64,000 nucleotides of DNA from Duganella callida (GCF_004614165.1 NZ_SPVG01000180.1:44792-108791), one strand, 5' to 3'. Shown: positions 7,891-17,348, numbered from the stretch's first letter. Notes: a model not told the origin generated them from the letters alone. Numbers and translations: made by a program.

Positions 7891-10110
7891 ATGACGTTAA
7901 TAAGAGTCACCGGAGCGAGTAAAGGAATTAAAAATTACTTGATCAATGGTACAAAAAATGGAAGAGAGTTCACGAGAAATGAACTTGATGAAAGAATCCC
8001 TATCGGGAATATTGACCTCGTGGACGAAATAATAGGCAGCATCACGTCAAATCGAATCAAATACCACCACATCACGTTATCGCTAAAAGAGGATATGGTT
8101 GATGCTGCAATATTTAGTGGCATGCTAAAGGATTTCGAGAAATTTATGTTCTCTGCTTATCATCCCGATGAATACAATATTTATGCAGAAATCCACATGC
8201 CTAAGAAAAAAAGTATCCTAACAATTGATGGGAAACAATTGATTCGACTACCGCATATGCATATTGTCGTTCCCAACCTTAATTTACTTAGCGGCAAAGC
8301 ATTGAATCCGTGGGGGAAATATGACCATAACATCTCATACTTTGACGCTTTTCAAGAATATCTAAATCGAAAATACGGAACAATCTCACCGCGACACAGC
8401 GTTAGAAGTGACTTCACTATGGAATCAACTATTCTACAACGCTCAAAGGGAGACGTATTTCTAGGAAATGGCGATCAATTGAAGGGCGAGATACTGCGTT
8501 ACATAATGGATAACAATATATCTGCATTATCCGAATTCCGCAGGTATCTTAAGAGTATTGGAGAACACAAGATAGTGAACTTGGGGCGTGCAAACGAACA
8601 TGAGGCGATAAGGAAGTCTGGGCGCGAGCGCTTCGTGAATCTGCGGCACAATGTCTTCAAAGAAGCGTTTTTGATACTCAGCCTCGATGAGAAGAAGAAG
8701 TATCTATCCGCGTTCGACAATGACAGTTACGTAGCGATCGGGAGTCCGCGAAACACGGATGAGGCGCTCATGACGCTGATCAGCGAATGGCACTCAATAC
8801 GCGCCAGAGAGATCAAATATTTCCCTGGTGGCTTACCTAAGGCGTACAAAGCGCTAGCGCGCGAAGAAAAGCTCGATGCTCTCAGGAGGAAGGAAATCGC
8901 CTTCTACAATAAGATCGGATCTTCTATATCTTTTCAAAAACAGCTATCCGATCTCGACAAAAGGCCGACGCTGCGCTTGCCTCGTCTCGAACTGCCCTCC
9001 CCTTCAACAGCCACGGGCAGGCGATACGATACGACAATTTCCCAACAGGTTCGGGACAAAGCTGAGTTCACGCTGAGTCAACAAGAAGAACATAGGATCA
9101 TTGTCGCTAGATGGAACCAAGCCGTGGACCTGGAGTTTCTCCTTCAGGAGATGGTCGACAAGGTTGGCTTGGTGCGGTCCAAATATCAGATTGCAGGCCA
9201 AGAAAATCAGGGCGAGCCGCCAGTGCCGCCTAGGCGGATTCGCTGCGGCGCCAGGCATCTAAACGCAATCGACTTCTTGACACAAGAATTGCGAATGCCA
9301 TTCGTCGCGGCACTATCCACACTAAAGAATACTGTAGCGCGTCAAAGCCATTTTGAAGCCAACTGCCATCCCGACAAGAACACTCCTGAGCCGATCCTTT
9401 GGAGACAGTTTTCTATGGTTCGACGCTCACTTCGAGTGCGCGTTCTGGAAGAATATCGGTTGGAGCTAGATCAATTGCGGAACTGCTCGCAGGAAGAACG
9501 TTCTGATATGCAGAAGGAACGGAGCGATCGAAGATTCGCTCTCTACCTCAACAGGATGCCTCGACACTTTAGAGAGTTGTTTTTGGCAGACATTGAACGG
9601 GAGTACCAAACTCGCAGGACAAGCCAGCGATTCGTTGACCGACAAAAGGAGTTCGTACTCAAGCGAAAAAAGTTGCAGATCAAAGACTGGGCACTGTATC
9701 AGATCTTTCTGCGATCGCGTGGCGATGAAGAATGCGTGGGGGAGTTGCGCCGCATTGCAGTCGCCCGTGAAATACTTCCGGACGCATGCTTCATCAAAGG
9801 CAAGAACATGGGTGACTCTATCATCGATGACAGTAGGATCGTCTCGAAGTACGGCTGCATGCGAGATGTCTTGATCAACGGCGACATCATTTACTCCCAA
9901 AATGGTCGCACGCTTCTACACGACCAAGGCGACCGGTTGTTGATTATCGATCGAGACCACGGGGTTTCGATTGGCTTGGCGTTGGCTCAAAAAAAATGGG
10001 GTGTTCAACTAGCCATAAGCGGCTCAGCAGATTTCCTCAAGCAAATGGCACAGGACGTGAGGGAATATAATCGACATGTCTCAAACATGGTGAACATGCG
10101 AACCTCGTGA
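7891..10110 (+). CDS. Relaxase (conjugative mobilisation protein)
   Basis: The product has 739 residues. The N-terminal domain (about 1-200) begins with a Tyr-containing KNYLINGTKNGREFTRNELDER segment and has the metal-binding HMHIVVPNLNL motif (HxH) near residue 127, as in MOB relaxases that cut one strand at oriT and stay linked by tyrosine. The remaining ~500 residues are charged and helical, with a compact C-terminal domain (about 600-725) that may be a large polyvalent-protein-type module. No primase or helicase motif is visible, and no transfer (type IV secretion) genes are present, so the element would be mobilisable rather than self-transmissible. An IS66 remnant begins five bases after the stop. 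Confidence 0.75.
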   Translation: MTLIRVTGASKGIKNYLINGTKNGREFTRNELDERIPIGNIDLVDEIIGSITSNRIKYHHITLSLKEDMVDAAIFSGMLKDFEKFMFSAYHPDEYNIYAEIHMPKKKSILTIDGKQLIRLPHMHIVVPNLNLLSGKALNPWGKYDHNISYFDAFQEYLNRKYGTISPRHSVRSDFTMESTILQRSKGDVFLGNGDQLKGEILRYIMDNNISALSEFRRYLKSIGEHKIVNLGRANEHEAIRKSGRERFVNLRHNVFKEAFLILSLDEKKKYLSAFDNDSYVAIGSPRNTDEALMTLISEWHSIRAREIKYFPGGLPKAYKALAREEKLDALRRKEIAFYNKIGSSISFQKQLSDLDKRPTLRLPRLELPSPSTATGRRYDTTISQQVRDKAEFTLSQQEEHRIIVARWNQAVDLEFLLQEMVDKVGLVRSKYQIAGQENQGEPPVPPRRIRCGARHLNAIDFLTQELRMPFVAALSTLKNTVARQSHFEANCHPDKNTPEPILWRQFSMVRRSLRVRVLEEYRLELDQLRNCSQEERSDMQKERSDRRFALYLNRMPRHFRELFLADIEREYQTRRTSQRFVDRQKEFVLKRKKLQIKDWALYQIFLRSRGDEECVGELRRIAVAREILPDACFIKGKNMGDSIIDDSRIVSKYGCMRDVLINGDIIYSQNGRTLLHDQGDRLLIIDRDHGVSIGLALAQKKWGVQLAISGSADFLKQMAQDVREYNRHVSNMVNMRTS

Positions 10111-10114
10111 GCAT

Positions 10115-10430
10115 TTGTTGTCACGAAAGTCCGATATGGCGGCCACAATCCTGTACAGGCTTAAGCTGTGGCCGGCGCTGCTGAGCTACTGCGACGACGG
10201 CGCTATCGAGATTGATAACTCGGCGGCCGAACGCGCCTTGCGTGGCGTCGCCATTGGGCTCCGTAACTACCTGTTCGCTGGCGCCGACAGCGGCGGCGAA
10301 CGGACTGCTGCGATCTACTCGCTGATCGGCGCGGCCAAGATGAACGGTGTCGCACCCGAAGCCTGATTGCGCCACGTGCTGACGCATATTGCCGATCATC
10401 CCGTTAACCGGGTTGATGATTTCTTGCCTT
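10115..10430 (+). pseudogene. IS66-family transposase C-terminal remnant
   Basis: The translation carries the IS66 TnpC C-terminal signature (IEIDNSAAERALRGVAIGLRN, then GGERTAAIYSLIGAAK). The frame is interrupted by TGA at 10364-10366. It then continues in the same frame as LRHVLTHIADHPVNRVDDFLP, which is the expected IS66 C-terminal end. The N-terminal ~400 residues of a normal TnpC are absent, and no terminal inverted repeats were seen. It is a decayed fragment abutting the relaxase. Confidence 0.85.
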
Positions 10431-10616
10431 CGAACTCCACCTGCTCGCCGGCCTCCGAGATAACTCCGCTTCCCTGAGGTGTGATGCCATCATCGATTAA
10501 ATTGCGGCACCACCCAAGACGTCACTGAGCATACGCTTACTGTCGAACAGGGTTGTGATGCACAACTACATCTTCGCCGCTGGATTGGGAATTGTCCACC
10601 ACCTACCTTCAAGACG

Positions 10617-10653
10617 AAAAAAAAAGGAACAGCCTTGTGAAAGACTGCTCCTT
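10617..10653 (-). terminator. Terminator of the minus-strand nuclease-like gene
   Basis: Read on the minus strand, AAGGAGCAG and CTGTTCCTT form a stem with one mismatch, followed by a run of nine T. It lies about 37 bases beyond the stop codon of the gene at 10690-11667. Confidence 0.6.
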
Positions 10654-10689
10654 GAGGTAGTGAAGCTCCGTTGAGGGAGCTGGGTCAGC

Positions 10690-11667
10690 TTAGTACCGTG
10701 GTGAAGTTTCGTCAGGATCGTCCTGCAACTTCATATCGGACGGCAAAATCAAACCCTCACCTTTAACGAAGCCGGCAATCTCAATATTTGCGGCAGCGTT
10801 AGTCAGGTCGTCAGGCTGGATGTTCATGGGATGGTTACGATACAGATATTGATAGTATTCGTTGATGTAATACTGATCCATGCCCATGTCAGACGGTTGG
10901 ATGATGGAGTTGAGTAGATGTTGATACTCGTCCCACGTCAGCCTTCTATCCGAATACATCCTTTTAATCTCGTCCATGCACTCGTAATAGGTGTGAACAC
11001 CAGTGCGAGGATTGACGAGATAGGTCAAAACGTGACGGTACTTACCATTGAGGAGGGGCATGATAATTTCGTCCCTGACATTGGAAGTAATCGCCTTCAC
11101 TTGAAGACTAGCCGTCGCGGTCGAGCCATTGATCGTCAGAGGTTCAAACTCCACGATTCGGCTACGTTTTTTTGGAACTGCACGAACAAACATCACGTCC
11201 GTGTTAGCGCCAGGTTCAAAGTAGAAGCTGTGCCGTTTTGAAGTATCAACGGAACCTGTACCGATAGCCTCAAATTGCTTGATGTACTTGTCGGTCGGGG
11301 TGCTTCTACCAGTGCGGTGCGAAATCCAGCAGAGGACATTCTTACCTATCGTTGACAGGTTGTCGTTAATCATCCTCACGGTCATGGCTTCAAACACATA
11401 GCCGATGAACTGGCTCTTACCAATTTTTGAATTGAACTCTGCCAAACCCGTTTGACGGTTAAAGGTCAAGTGTCCAGTTTGCAAACCATCAGCTAAATAG
11501 TTACCGAAGTGGCGTTGCCGTAAGATGGCATCACTCAGGAACTTAGGAAGATTCGGGTAGTAAGGGTCAATGCTACCAACAGGGATGTTGGCGGGTATAC
11601 CCAAATGTAACGAACCATTCTTGTAGTAAAAATCGGTACCATTCAGCGGAATAATGATGTTGCTCAT
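10690..11667 (-). CDS. Hypothetical protein with nuclease-like (D...QxK) core
   Basis: The ATG at 11667 gives 325 residues; a TTG 21 bases upstream has GGGGGA before it and is an alternative. Around residues 150-200 it has GANTDVMFVRA and, after a loop, TASLQVKAITSN. This fits the Asp and (E/Q)xK pair of a PD-(D/E)XK nuclease, with Gln replacing Glu. The C-terminal half is Tyr-rich (YYINEYYQYLYRN). The protein is likely cytoplasmic. It is monocistronic with its own terminator. I do not recognise its family; restriction or defence function is only a possibility. Confidence 0.5.
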   Translation of the reverse strand: MSNIIIPLNGTDFYYKNGSLHLGIPANIPVGSIDPYYPNLPKFLSDAILRQRHFGNYLADGLQTGHLTFNRQTGLAEFNSKIGKSQFIGYVFEAMTVRMINDNLSTIGKNVLCWISHRTGRSTPTDKYIKQFEAIGTGSVDTSKRHSFYFEPGANTDVMFVRAVPKKRSRIVEFEPLTINGSTATASLQVKAITSNVRDEIIMPLLNGKYRHVLTYLVNPRTGVHTYYECMDEIKRMYSDRRLTWDEYQHLLNSIIQPSDMGMDQYYINEYYQYLYRNHPMNIQPDDLTNAAANIEIAGFVKGEGLILPSDMKLQDDPDETSPRY

Positions 11668-11925
11668 GATGTAGCCTACAACAATCAAATCGATCCCCCG
11701 CCTGTATATGTTGTGTGGGCTAAGGTTCAGCGCAAATGACTGAGGTTCTATGTCAAGGTTGAACTACTAATTGAATCTGCACTGATTGTTAGTCCAGTCA
11801 GATGATGTGCATAAATAAGAAAACCCTTTCAGTGTTGGTGCAGCCACTTCGGTTAAGCTTCTAGAATTGCTTTGTCAGAGCAATGATTTTGAAACGGTTT
11901 CCGGCTTACGTTGCCATCTCCTTCG

Positions 11926-12714
11926 CTAGTCAAAACCTGGTATGACAGACTGCAACAGCGTCACATCACCAGGGAAGTACGGTGGAAGCGCCTGAGGATT
12001 TCGTTTCAGCGCCAGCTTGACGAACTTTTCATCACCCTCCTCTACATACAAGTGTTTGAACTCGGTGACACCCATCTTCAATCCTCGGTCACGGTCAAAA
12101 GTGGCTTTGGCTTTGAAGGCGATGTACCGCATAAGTATGGTGTACAGGGGATACCCTATGCCGTTTGATATCTGTTCTTCCTTCTCCTTCCATAACTTCG
12201 TTGAGTTCAAATTCGGTAGCGATTGCGCCAGCTCCAAGAGTTCTTTCTTCTTAGCTTTTGGTGGAATCTCTCCCCCTTGCGACTCGATGAACTCCTTCAA
12301 GTCAGCGACCTTCAAATCTTTAAGAACCTTATCAGCAGTAAGCTCAAAAGTTCGATCAAGTGGCAATGCTAAACCAGTGGGGAAACGCAAAGGAGCGCTG
12401 CCCATCTTGGCGTAGGTCTTTTCCCAATAATCGTATTCAACCCATGCCCAATGACGGCCGGCAAAGTAGTTATTGAAGACATGCCTGTGGTAATGGTGCA
12501 TGTTCATGTAACCGCCCTCGCCCTCGGAGATGAATTTGACCATCTCGCTGAACTCTTCTGGTGAGAAGCCATCAACATCAGCCATGACCTCATGAAAGAC
12601 CACGGCATAGGTGCTGAACAATTCAGACTCAGCTTGAACAGTTGGAATGCTGCTTAACTTCAATTGGGGCTTTGGCTCTTCCTTCTTCTTTGAGAAAAAA
12701 CTGAACAGTCCCAT
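11926..12714 (-). CDS. SAP-like domain protein of unknown function
   Basis: The product has 262 residues. It begins with a hydrophobic-basic MGLFSFFSKKK stretch, too short for a membrane anchor. Residues about 133-165 (KVADLKEFIESQGGEIPPKAKKKELLELA) read as a SAP-type helix-extension-helix, a motif often used in nucleic-acid binding. Elsewhere it is rich in His and aromatic residues (MNMHHYHRHVFNNYF), without an identifiable active site. A possible gene remnant ends just upstream on the same strand. Confidence 0.5.
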   Translation of the reverse strand: MGLFSFFSKKKEEPKPQLKLSSIPTVQAESELFSTYAVVFHEVMADVDGFSPEEFSEMVKFISEGEGGYMNMHHYHRHVFNNYFAGRHWAWVEYDYWEKTYAKMGSAPLRFPTGLALPLDRTFELTADKVLKDLKVADLKEFIESQGGEIPPKAKKKELLELAQSLPNLNSTKLWKEKEEQISNGIGYPLYTILMRYIAFKAKATFDRDRGLKMGVTEFKHLYVEEGDEKFVKLALKRNPQALPPYFPGDVTLLQSVIPGFD

Positions 12715-12718
12715 GCAA

Positions 12719-12862
12719 CTACACCTTCCCCGTATTGGCTTTCTTCGTCACCTCATAAGCACCAGGCAAAGACGCGCTCAAAAATGACTTGCGCATGTAG
12801 GTGGTGGCTTCCTGAACTTTGGTCAGCTCCAAGGGCTGCCATGTGCTGCTTTGCGTCCAAAT
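12719..12862 (-). pseudogene. Possible 3' fragment of a truncated gene
   Basis: On the minus strand a frame reads WQPLELTKVQEATTYMRKSF and continues to a TAG at about 12719-12721, five bases before the SAP-domain gene. It looks protein-like and has the tight spacing of an operon partner. It has no start codon with an RBS, and the promoter of the divergent gene lies upstream. It may be a remnant of a deleted gene or a chance frame. Confidence 0.25.
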
Positions 12863-12889
12863 TAGGGACTTTTTATTGTACCTGAGATG

Positions 12890-12919
12890 TTGACAGATAA
12901 TACTGTGGTTTGCTATTTG
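12890..12919 (+). promoter_or_regulatory. Candidate sigma-70 promoter
   Basis: TTGACA at 12890-12895 and TATTTG at 12914-12919 are 18 bases apart. They lie 26 bases before the ATG of the gene at 12946. The -35 is perfect and the -10 is weak. Confidence 0.35.
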
Positions 12920-12945
12920 TCATGTATTTCCAAACTAGGAACACC

Positions 12946-13497
12946 ATGACAACCAGCACCACGCCTCAACTCACTCCTCAACAAGTTGCTGTTGTAGATT
13001 TGGCACAGATAGCTAAGCGGCTAGCAGACTATTGGGAGATCGACAAGAACCTTCAAAAAGACGTAAAGGTATGGGCGCTGGCAATCGTTGACGCACTGAA
13101 CTTTGCCGCCAAGCTCAAAGAGAACGAGAACACGAAAACCAGTATCTATGACGAGAAACACAAAGCTGTATTGGCGGCACTGAACTTGGGCTGCGTTGCT
13201 GGTGTTGATCTAGATGCCGATGGGAAAGAAGTCCTCTACATGTATGCGTCAGGAATCGGCGTTGTCTGTGTCCATACCGAATTCATTCAACCACTGCCTC
13301 AAGTCGGGAGGTGGGCGGATGATTGGAGTGGTATCAAACGTCAGCAATGGGCGCCTGCAGCTCTGAATCCAAAAGCCATGAGGGATCTGCTGGAAGATTA
13401 CACCAAACCCCAAAAGCCACTTAGAGATAGTGGTGAGTTTCACAGGAAAGCAAAGGCGGTAGATCGCTTCTACCACTACAACGATTACCAAGCTTGA
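12946..13497 (+). CDS. Hypothetical protein paired with a PD-(D/E)XK nuclease
   Basis: The ATG at 12946 follows AGGA closely and gives 183 residues; an upstream in-frame start is less likely. The protein is soluble, with a helical N-terminal half and a beta-rich centre (VLYMYASGIGVVCVHTEF). The stop codon is one base away from the ATG of the following nuclease gene, so the two are almost certainly translated together. I see no motif giving a function. A cognate partner, inhibitor or specificity factor for the nuclease is one inference from the coupling. Confidence 0.55.
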   Translation: MTTSTTPQLTPQQVAVVDLAQIAKRLADYWEIDKNLQKDVKVWALAIVDALNFAAKLKENENTKTSIYDEKHKAVLAALNLGCVAGVDLDADGKEVLYMYASGIGVVCVHTEFIQPLPQVGRWADDWSGIKRQQWAPAALNPKAMRDLLEDYTKPQKPLRDSGEFHRKAKAVDRFYHYNDYQA

Positions 13498-13498
13498 C

Positions 13499-14068
13499 AT
13501 GGAACTTCAACAGCACATCCTAGATTTCACGAAGGCTTTAGCGACCGGCGAAATTGAAATCTATAACGAGTTTAGCTTACAGCATGAGCTTGGGCTTTAC
13601 CTTCGTGCGCACCTTGAAGATTACCGCATCCAGTTTGAGCGTAACGTCTCACACTTCAATTTGCATAAGTCTGACCTGTACAAGCGTGAGATTGATATTG
13701 TTGTGATCTCAAAGGACAGGACAATCAACCATAGCGCTATTGAATTGAAGTTCCCAAGGAACGGGCAAGTTCCAGAGACGATGTTCAGTTTTTGCACCGA
13801 CATAGCATTTTTAGAACAGCTTGTCGCTGGTGGTTTTCAATCAGCCTACTTCCTCGCTGTAGTCGATCACCCGCATTTCTATACTGGCAAACCAGATGGC
13901 ATCTATGGCCTGTTCAGGAACGGTCAAACCATCTCAGGTCGCATTGTGAAGCCGACTGGTGCGAAGGATCGGGAAATCATAATCAAAGGCTCCTACACAG
14001 CTCAATGGCTTCCTATCAGCGACGATATGAAGTGCTGTCTGGTTCAAGTGGAAACTGGTCATGCTTGA
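13499..14068 (+). CDS. PD-(D/E)XK nuclease-family protein
   Basis: The product has 189 residues. It shows the full pattern of the fold: Glu in an N-terminal helix (NEFSLQHELGLYLR, about 23-36), Asp in YKREIDIVVI (about 58-67), and ELK in HSAIELKFPRNGQ (about 76-88). FSFCTDIAFLEQL and a Tyr/Phe-rich strand region follow. Compact proteins of this type are widespread, and their substrate is unknown to me. It is the second gene of a two-gene unit. The neighbourhood of a mobilisation module and several other nuclease-like genes suggests an accessory or defence role, unproven. Confidence 0.7.
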   Translation: MELQQHILDFTKALATGEIEIYNEFSLQHELGLYLRAHLEDYRIQFERNVSHFNLHKSDLYKREIDIVVISKDRTINHSAIELKFPRNGQVPETMFSFCTDIAFLEQLVAGGFQSAYFLAVVDHPHFYTGKPDGIYGLFRNGQTISGRIVKPTGAKDREIIIKGSYTAQWLPISDDMKCCLVQVETGHA

Positions 14069-14271
14069 TTGTGTAAAGCTGGACGAGCTCCAAGGCAAGG
14101 ACGCAAATCAATACCGAAATCGCTAAGTATTTGCGTACGACAAGCAAGCTGAGCTGTTGAGAGATTGAGAGATCGGTGAGAAGCGCCCTCGCGTACATCG
14201 TGCTGTGTGAAAGGCCGCTTGCATCGACCGGTCGAATCCGCATCCCGAAGCCGCCTCTCGGATGACGTTAG

Positions 14272-14931
14272 CTATCCCGCTACGTTTAAACCATCCAGAA
14301 TAGCTAGTACCCCCGATGCTCTAGACCTCTTTTCTGGATCTGCGCTTACCTCCGCATAGCTGATAATCCCATCTCGGCTGACGACATAGCGTGCGGACAT
14401 CGGCAGGGACCAGCTGGTATCGCCGCTGAAGCATGGGATATTTCCCCCTGCCGACAATACCACCGACCGCAAATTGTCTGGTATCGTCCATTGCACCCCG
14501 TAAGCTTGGGTCACCAATCCGCTTACGTCGCTCAACACGGGAAAGCGTAGCTTATTCAGCCGCTGTGTCTTGCGACTATATTCAACCGTTTGCTGAGATA
14601 CCGCCACAACCTGCGCCTCCCGGGCCAGAATTTCGTGACGGAACAAATTTAACTCCTGGAGATCAGCATTACAGAAAGGGCACCATATTCCTCTGTAAAA
14701 TGTAATAACTACATGGCCCTTTCGCAACAGCTGCTCAAGTGCGACGTCTTTTCCAGATGTATCCCGCAAGACAAACGAGGGCGCGCGCGCGCCAGCGGAA
14801 AGTGCTTTGTCCAGCCCTCCGGGATCAATCACATTGCGAAGTGCATGACGCAGCGCGTCAAAGGGAACTTCGCCTGTACAGCCGGTTGCTACCGGCCCTT
14901 CTCCTGCAGGGAGTTGCTCATCTAACCGCAT
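14272..14931 (-). CDS. AhpC/TSA-type peroxiredoxin-like protein
   Basis: The product has 219 residues with a thioredoxin fold. The active-site stretch ITFYRGIWCPFCNADL (about 84-99) carries CxxC with the peroxidatic-type Cys, and VVAVSQQ and FPVLSDVSG follow as in AhpC/TSA proteins. Such proteins reduce hydroperoxides using thiol donors. There is no signal peptide. The gene is divergent from a LysR regulator across 97 bases, an arrangement that often means direct control by that regulator. Confidence 0.85.
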   Translation of the reverse strand: MRLDEQLPAGEGPVATGCTGEVPFDALRHALRNVIDPGGLDKALSAGARAPSFVLRDTSGKDVALEQLLRKGHVVITFYRGIWCPFCNADLQELNLFRHEILAREAQVVAVSQQTVEYSRKTQRLNKLRFPVLSDVSGLVTQAYGVQWTIPDNLRSVVLSAGGNIPCFSGDTSWSLPMSARYVVSRDGIISYAEVSADPEKRSRASGVLAILDGLNVAG

Positions 14932-15028
14932 ACAACCTCTGACATTGCTATATCAATGCAGACACTGTATCGGTTTCCCCCTTGAGGAACTAGCCAACTC
15001 CAACGCGTTACTGATATGCTCGGCTGAT

Positions 15029-15922
15029 ATGAATGATTATCTATTCGCGTTAAAGTTGTTCGCCCGGGTGGCCCGCCGAGGAAATTTTTCCGCCGCTGGC
15101 AGGGAATTCAATCTGCCCCAACCGTCTGTGTCGCGTATTATTTCCAGTCTGGAGCAAGAAGTCGGCGTGGTTTTGCTCAACCGGACGACCAGGGCCGTCA
15201 ACCTGACCGACGCGGGCGTCGAGTTCCTGGAGCGCATCGAGCCGATTTTACTTGCCCTTGATGAGGCTGCACAGGCCGTACGCGGCAGCGGCGAGTTGCG
15301 CGGCACGTTGCGGCTGGGCCTGCCATCCAGCTTTGCATTACGCGCGGTCGTTCCTCTACTGCCGGATTTTCTATCTGAGCACCCTAAACTTAAAGTCGAA
15401 TTCATTCTCGACGACATGCGTCAAAACCTGATCGCCGATGGCGTCGATGTGTCGGTGCGTTTTGGCCAGTTGATTGATTCATCGACCGTGGTGCGCAAGC
15501 TCGGCGAGACGCCGAAGGTCATCGTCGCTTCGCCGGCATATCTGAAAAAGTACGGTACGCCTAAAGTTCCCACCGACCTATCGAGCCACCGTACCATTTT
15601 CGGCCCGCAGACATCAGGGCAGGCATGGTCGTTCCGCAAGGAGGATCAGGCCGTTTCAGTGCGCATCGAGGGCGCGATCGTCGCCGCATTTAATGAAGTG
15701 GGGACCGCCAGCTCCGTTGCGGGCTTGGGCATCCATTGCCTGAGCGAGGCGGGATGTTACAAGGAATTGAAAGATGGAAGCCTGATTCGCTTGCTGCCCG
15801 ACTGGGACATGGGCTCAATCGAAGTAAACGCGCTTTTCACCTCGGGGCGTGCATCCAAGCCGTCAGCCAAAGCCTTTTTCGAATACCTGAAAAGCCAGCT
15901 TGGCCAATTCGGCATCCGCTAA
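15029..15922 (+). CDS. LysR-family transcriptional regulator
   Basis: I chose the ATG at 15029 (297 residues), where the canonical N-terminal helix-turn-helix begins: FARVARRGNFSAAGREFNLPQPSVSRIISSLE, about residues 8-40. The effector-binding domain follows from about residue 90. It is divergent from the peroxiredoxin gene and 147 bases upstream of an MDR oxidoreductase and the efflux operon. In Burkholderia the llpE-bpeEF-oprC operon is controlled by adjacent LysR proteins (BpeT/CeoR), so this protein may regulate the block. That link is inference. Confidence 0.88.
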   Translation: MNDYLFALKLFARVARRGNFSAAGREFNLPQPSVSRIISSLEQEVGVVLLNRTTRAVNLTDAGVEFLERIEPILLALDEAAQAVRGSGELRGTLRLGLPSSFALRAVVPLLPDFLSEHPKLKVEFILDDMRQNLIADGVDVSVRFGQLIDSSTVVRKLGETPKVIVASPAYLKKYGTPKVPTDLSSHRTIFGPQTSGQAWSFRKEDQAVSVRIEGAIVAAFNEVGTASSVAGLGIHCLSEAGCYKELKDGSLIRLLPDWDMGSIEVNALFTSGRASKPSAKAFFEYLKSQLGQFGIR

Positions 15923-16069
15923 TCCGCCGCACGCCTCACATGACAGTTATTCGCCCCGAGCATCAATGACGCCGGTATCTGCCCCCACAATAGGCATAAC
16001 GGATCGACGAGCAGGAGCAGACGCTCCCACCGCCGATCTTCCATTCATGCTTATTTTGAGGATACTAAA

Positions 16070-17041
16070 ATGCGCGCCATTCAAAACACCGCCTTCGGCA
16101 ATCCAGTTGAAACCCTTAAACTGATCGACACCACTGCACCAGGCAAGCCAGGTGCCGGCGAGGTGCTCGTCGCCATGGAATTTGCCCCGATCAACGGTAA
16201 TGACATGCTCATCATTACCGGCCAATTCAAGTTTGACACCGACCTGCCATCGTTCGTCGGTAATGAGGGTGTCGGCCGTGTGGTGGAGGTCGGCGCCGGC
16301 GTGACCAACGTGAAAGCAGGTGACCGCGTGCTGGCGCCGCTGTACAGCTGGACCTGGCGTGAGCAGATGATCTTCGCCGCCGATGGCTTGCTTGCACTGC
16401 CGACCCAAGTGGCCCCGCAACAACTGGCCATGGCGCGCATCAATCCCGTCACCGCCGTGCTGTTATTGGACCAGTTCGTCGATCTCAAGGAAGGCGACTG
16501 GGTCGTGCAGAACATGGCAAACGGCGGCATTGGGCGCTCGGTCATCGCATTGGCCAAGCAACGCGGCCTGCGGACCATCAGTTTCGTGCGACGGGCGGAA
16601 CTGGTCGACGAATTGAAGTCCGCTGGCGCGGACATCGTGCTCATCGATGGCCCCGGCGCAACCGAGCAAGTGAAGCAGATCGTCGGTGATGGCAACGTTC
16701 GCCTGGCCATCGACGGCCTGTCGGGCAGCCACGCGGCGCGCCTGATCGATCTGCTTTCGCAGAACGGCGTGCTGGTCAGTTACTCATCGCTGAGCGGCGA
16801 TATGAACATCCCGGTCAATGCGCTGGACTTGCAGGCGCGCGGCATCGTCGTGCGCGGAATCTACCAGGGCCTGCCCGAATACGCAGCAGCGATTCCCGGT
16901 GCGATTCGCACTTCGGTGGACCTGCTGGCATCGGGCGAGTTGACCCTCGCCGTCGATGCAGTGTATCCAATCAGCGAATTCACCCAGGCAGTCGAGCACT
17001 CGCTGCGCGGAGGCAAAGTGCTGCTGGACCTGCGTAACTAA
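16070..17041 (+). CDS. MDR-family zinc-independent oxidoreductase (quinone/enoyl reductase type)
   Basis: The product has 323 residues. It has the GroES-like half with VGNEGVGRVVEVGAGV (about 63-79) and a Rossmann half whose nucleotide-binding segment reads NMANGGIGRSVIALAKQRG (about 148-166). The zinc-binding Cys/His set of classical alcohol dehydrogenases is absent. Relatives reduce quinones or 2-enoyl thioesters with NADPH. It is a paralogue of the broken gene at 32552-33584. It lies between the LysR gene and the efflux operon, consistent with detoxification of reactive carbonyls or quinones. Confidence 0.85.
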   Translation: MRAIQNTAFGNPVETLKLIDTTAPGKPGAGEVLVAMEFAPINGNDMLIITGQFKFDTDLPSFVGNEGVGRVVEVGAGVTNVKAGDRVLAPLYSWTWREQMIFAADGLLALPTQVAPQQLAMARINPVTAVLLLDQFVDLKEGDWVVQNMANGGIGRSVIALAKQRGLRTISFVRRAELVDELKSAGADIVLIDGPGATEQVKQIVGDGNVRLAIDGLSGSHAARLIDLLSQNGVLVSYSSLSGDMNIPVNALDLQARGIVVRGIYQGLPEYAAAIPGAIRTSVDLLASGELTLAVDAVYPISEFTQAVEHSLRGGKVLLDLRN

Positions 17042-17348
17042 AGTCCCCCGGCCTGCTGGATCGCCTGCCGCCTTAGGCGGTGCGGTCCGGCGCCCACCCT
17101 CCCCCGTTTTATTGATCGCTTGACCGCCCCCGGCGCCGTCAGGCCGTGCGCGCTTGCCCATCTTTATACCTTCGCGCAGCGCCCTTTCCGCCCTCAGCAA
17201 TTCATTCAATCCGAGCATGAATGTAATACCGCCCACCCGTCTAGTGCGGTGGCCTCATCAGCATTATCTTGACAACCGAACGCAAGAAACGGCGCGCCTA
17301 TTGTGCTGATTGCCTTCACATAAAACAACCAACCGGGGTCACCTCATC
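17042..17348. other. Intergenic region upstream of the efflux operon
   Basis: This 307-base gap follows the MDR gene. It starts with a GC-rich hairpin-forming stretch (CCGCCTTAGGCGG near 17071) that could terminate the upstream transcript weakly. The rest presumably carries the promoter of the hydrolase-efflux operon. No convincing gene is present. Confidence 0.35.
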
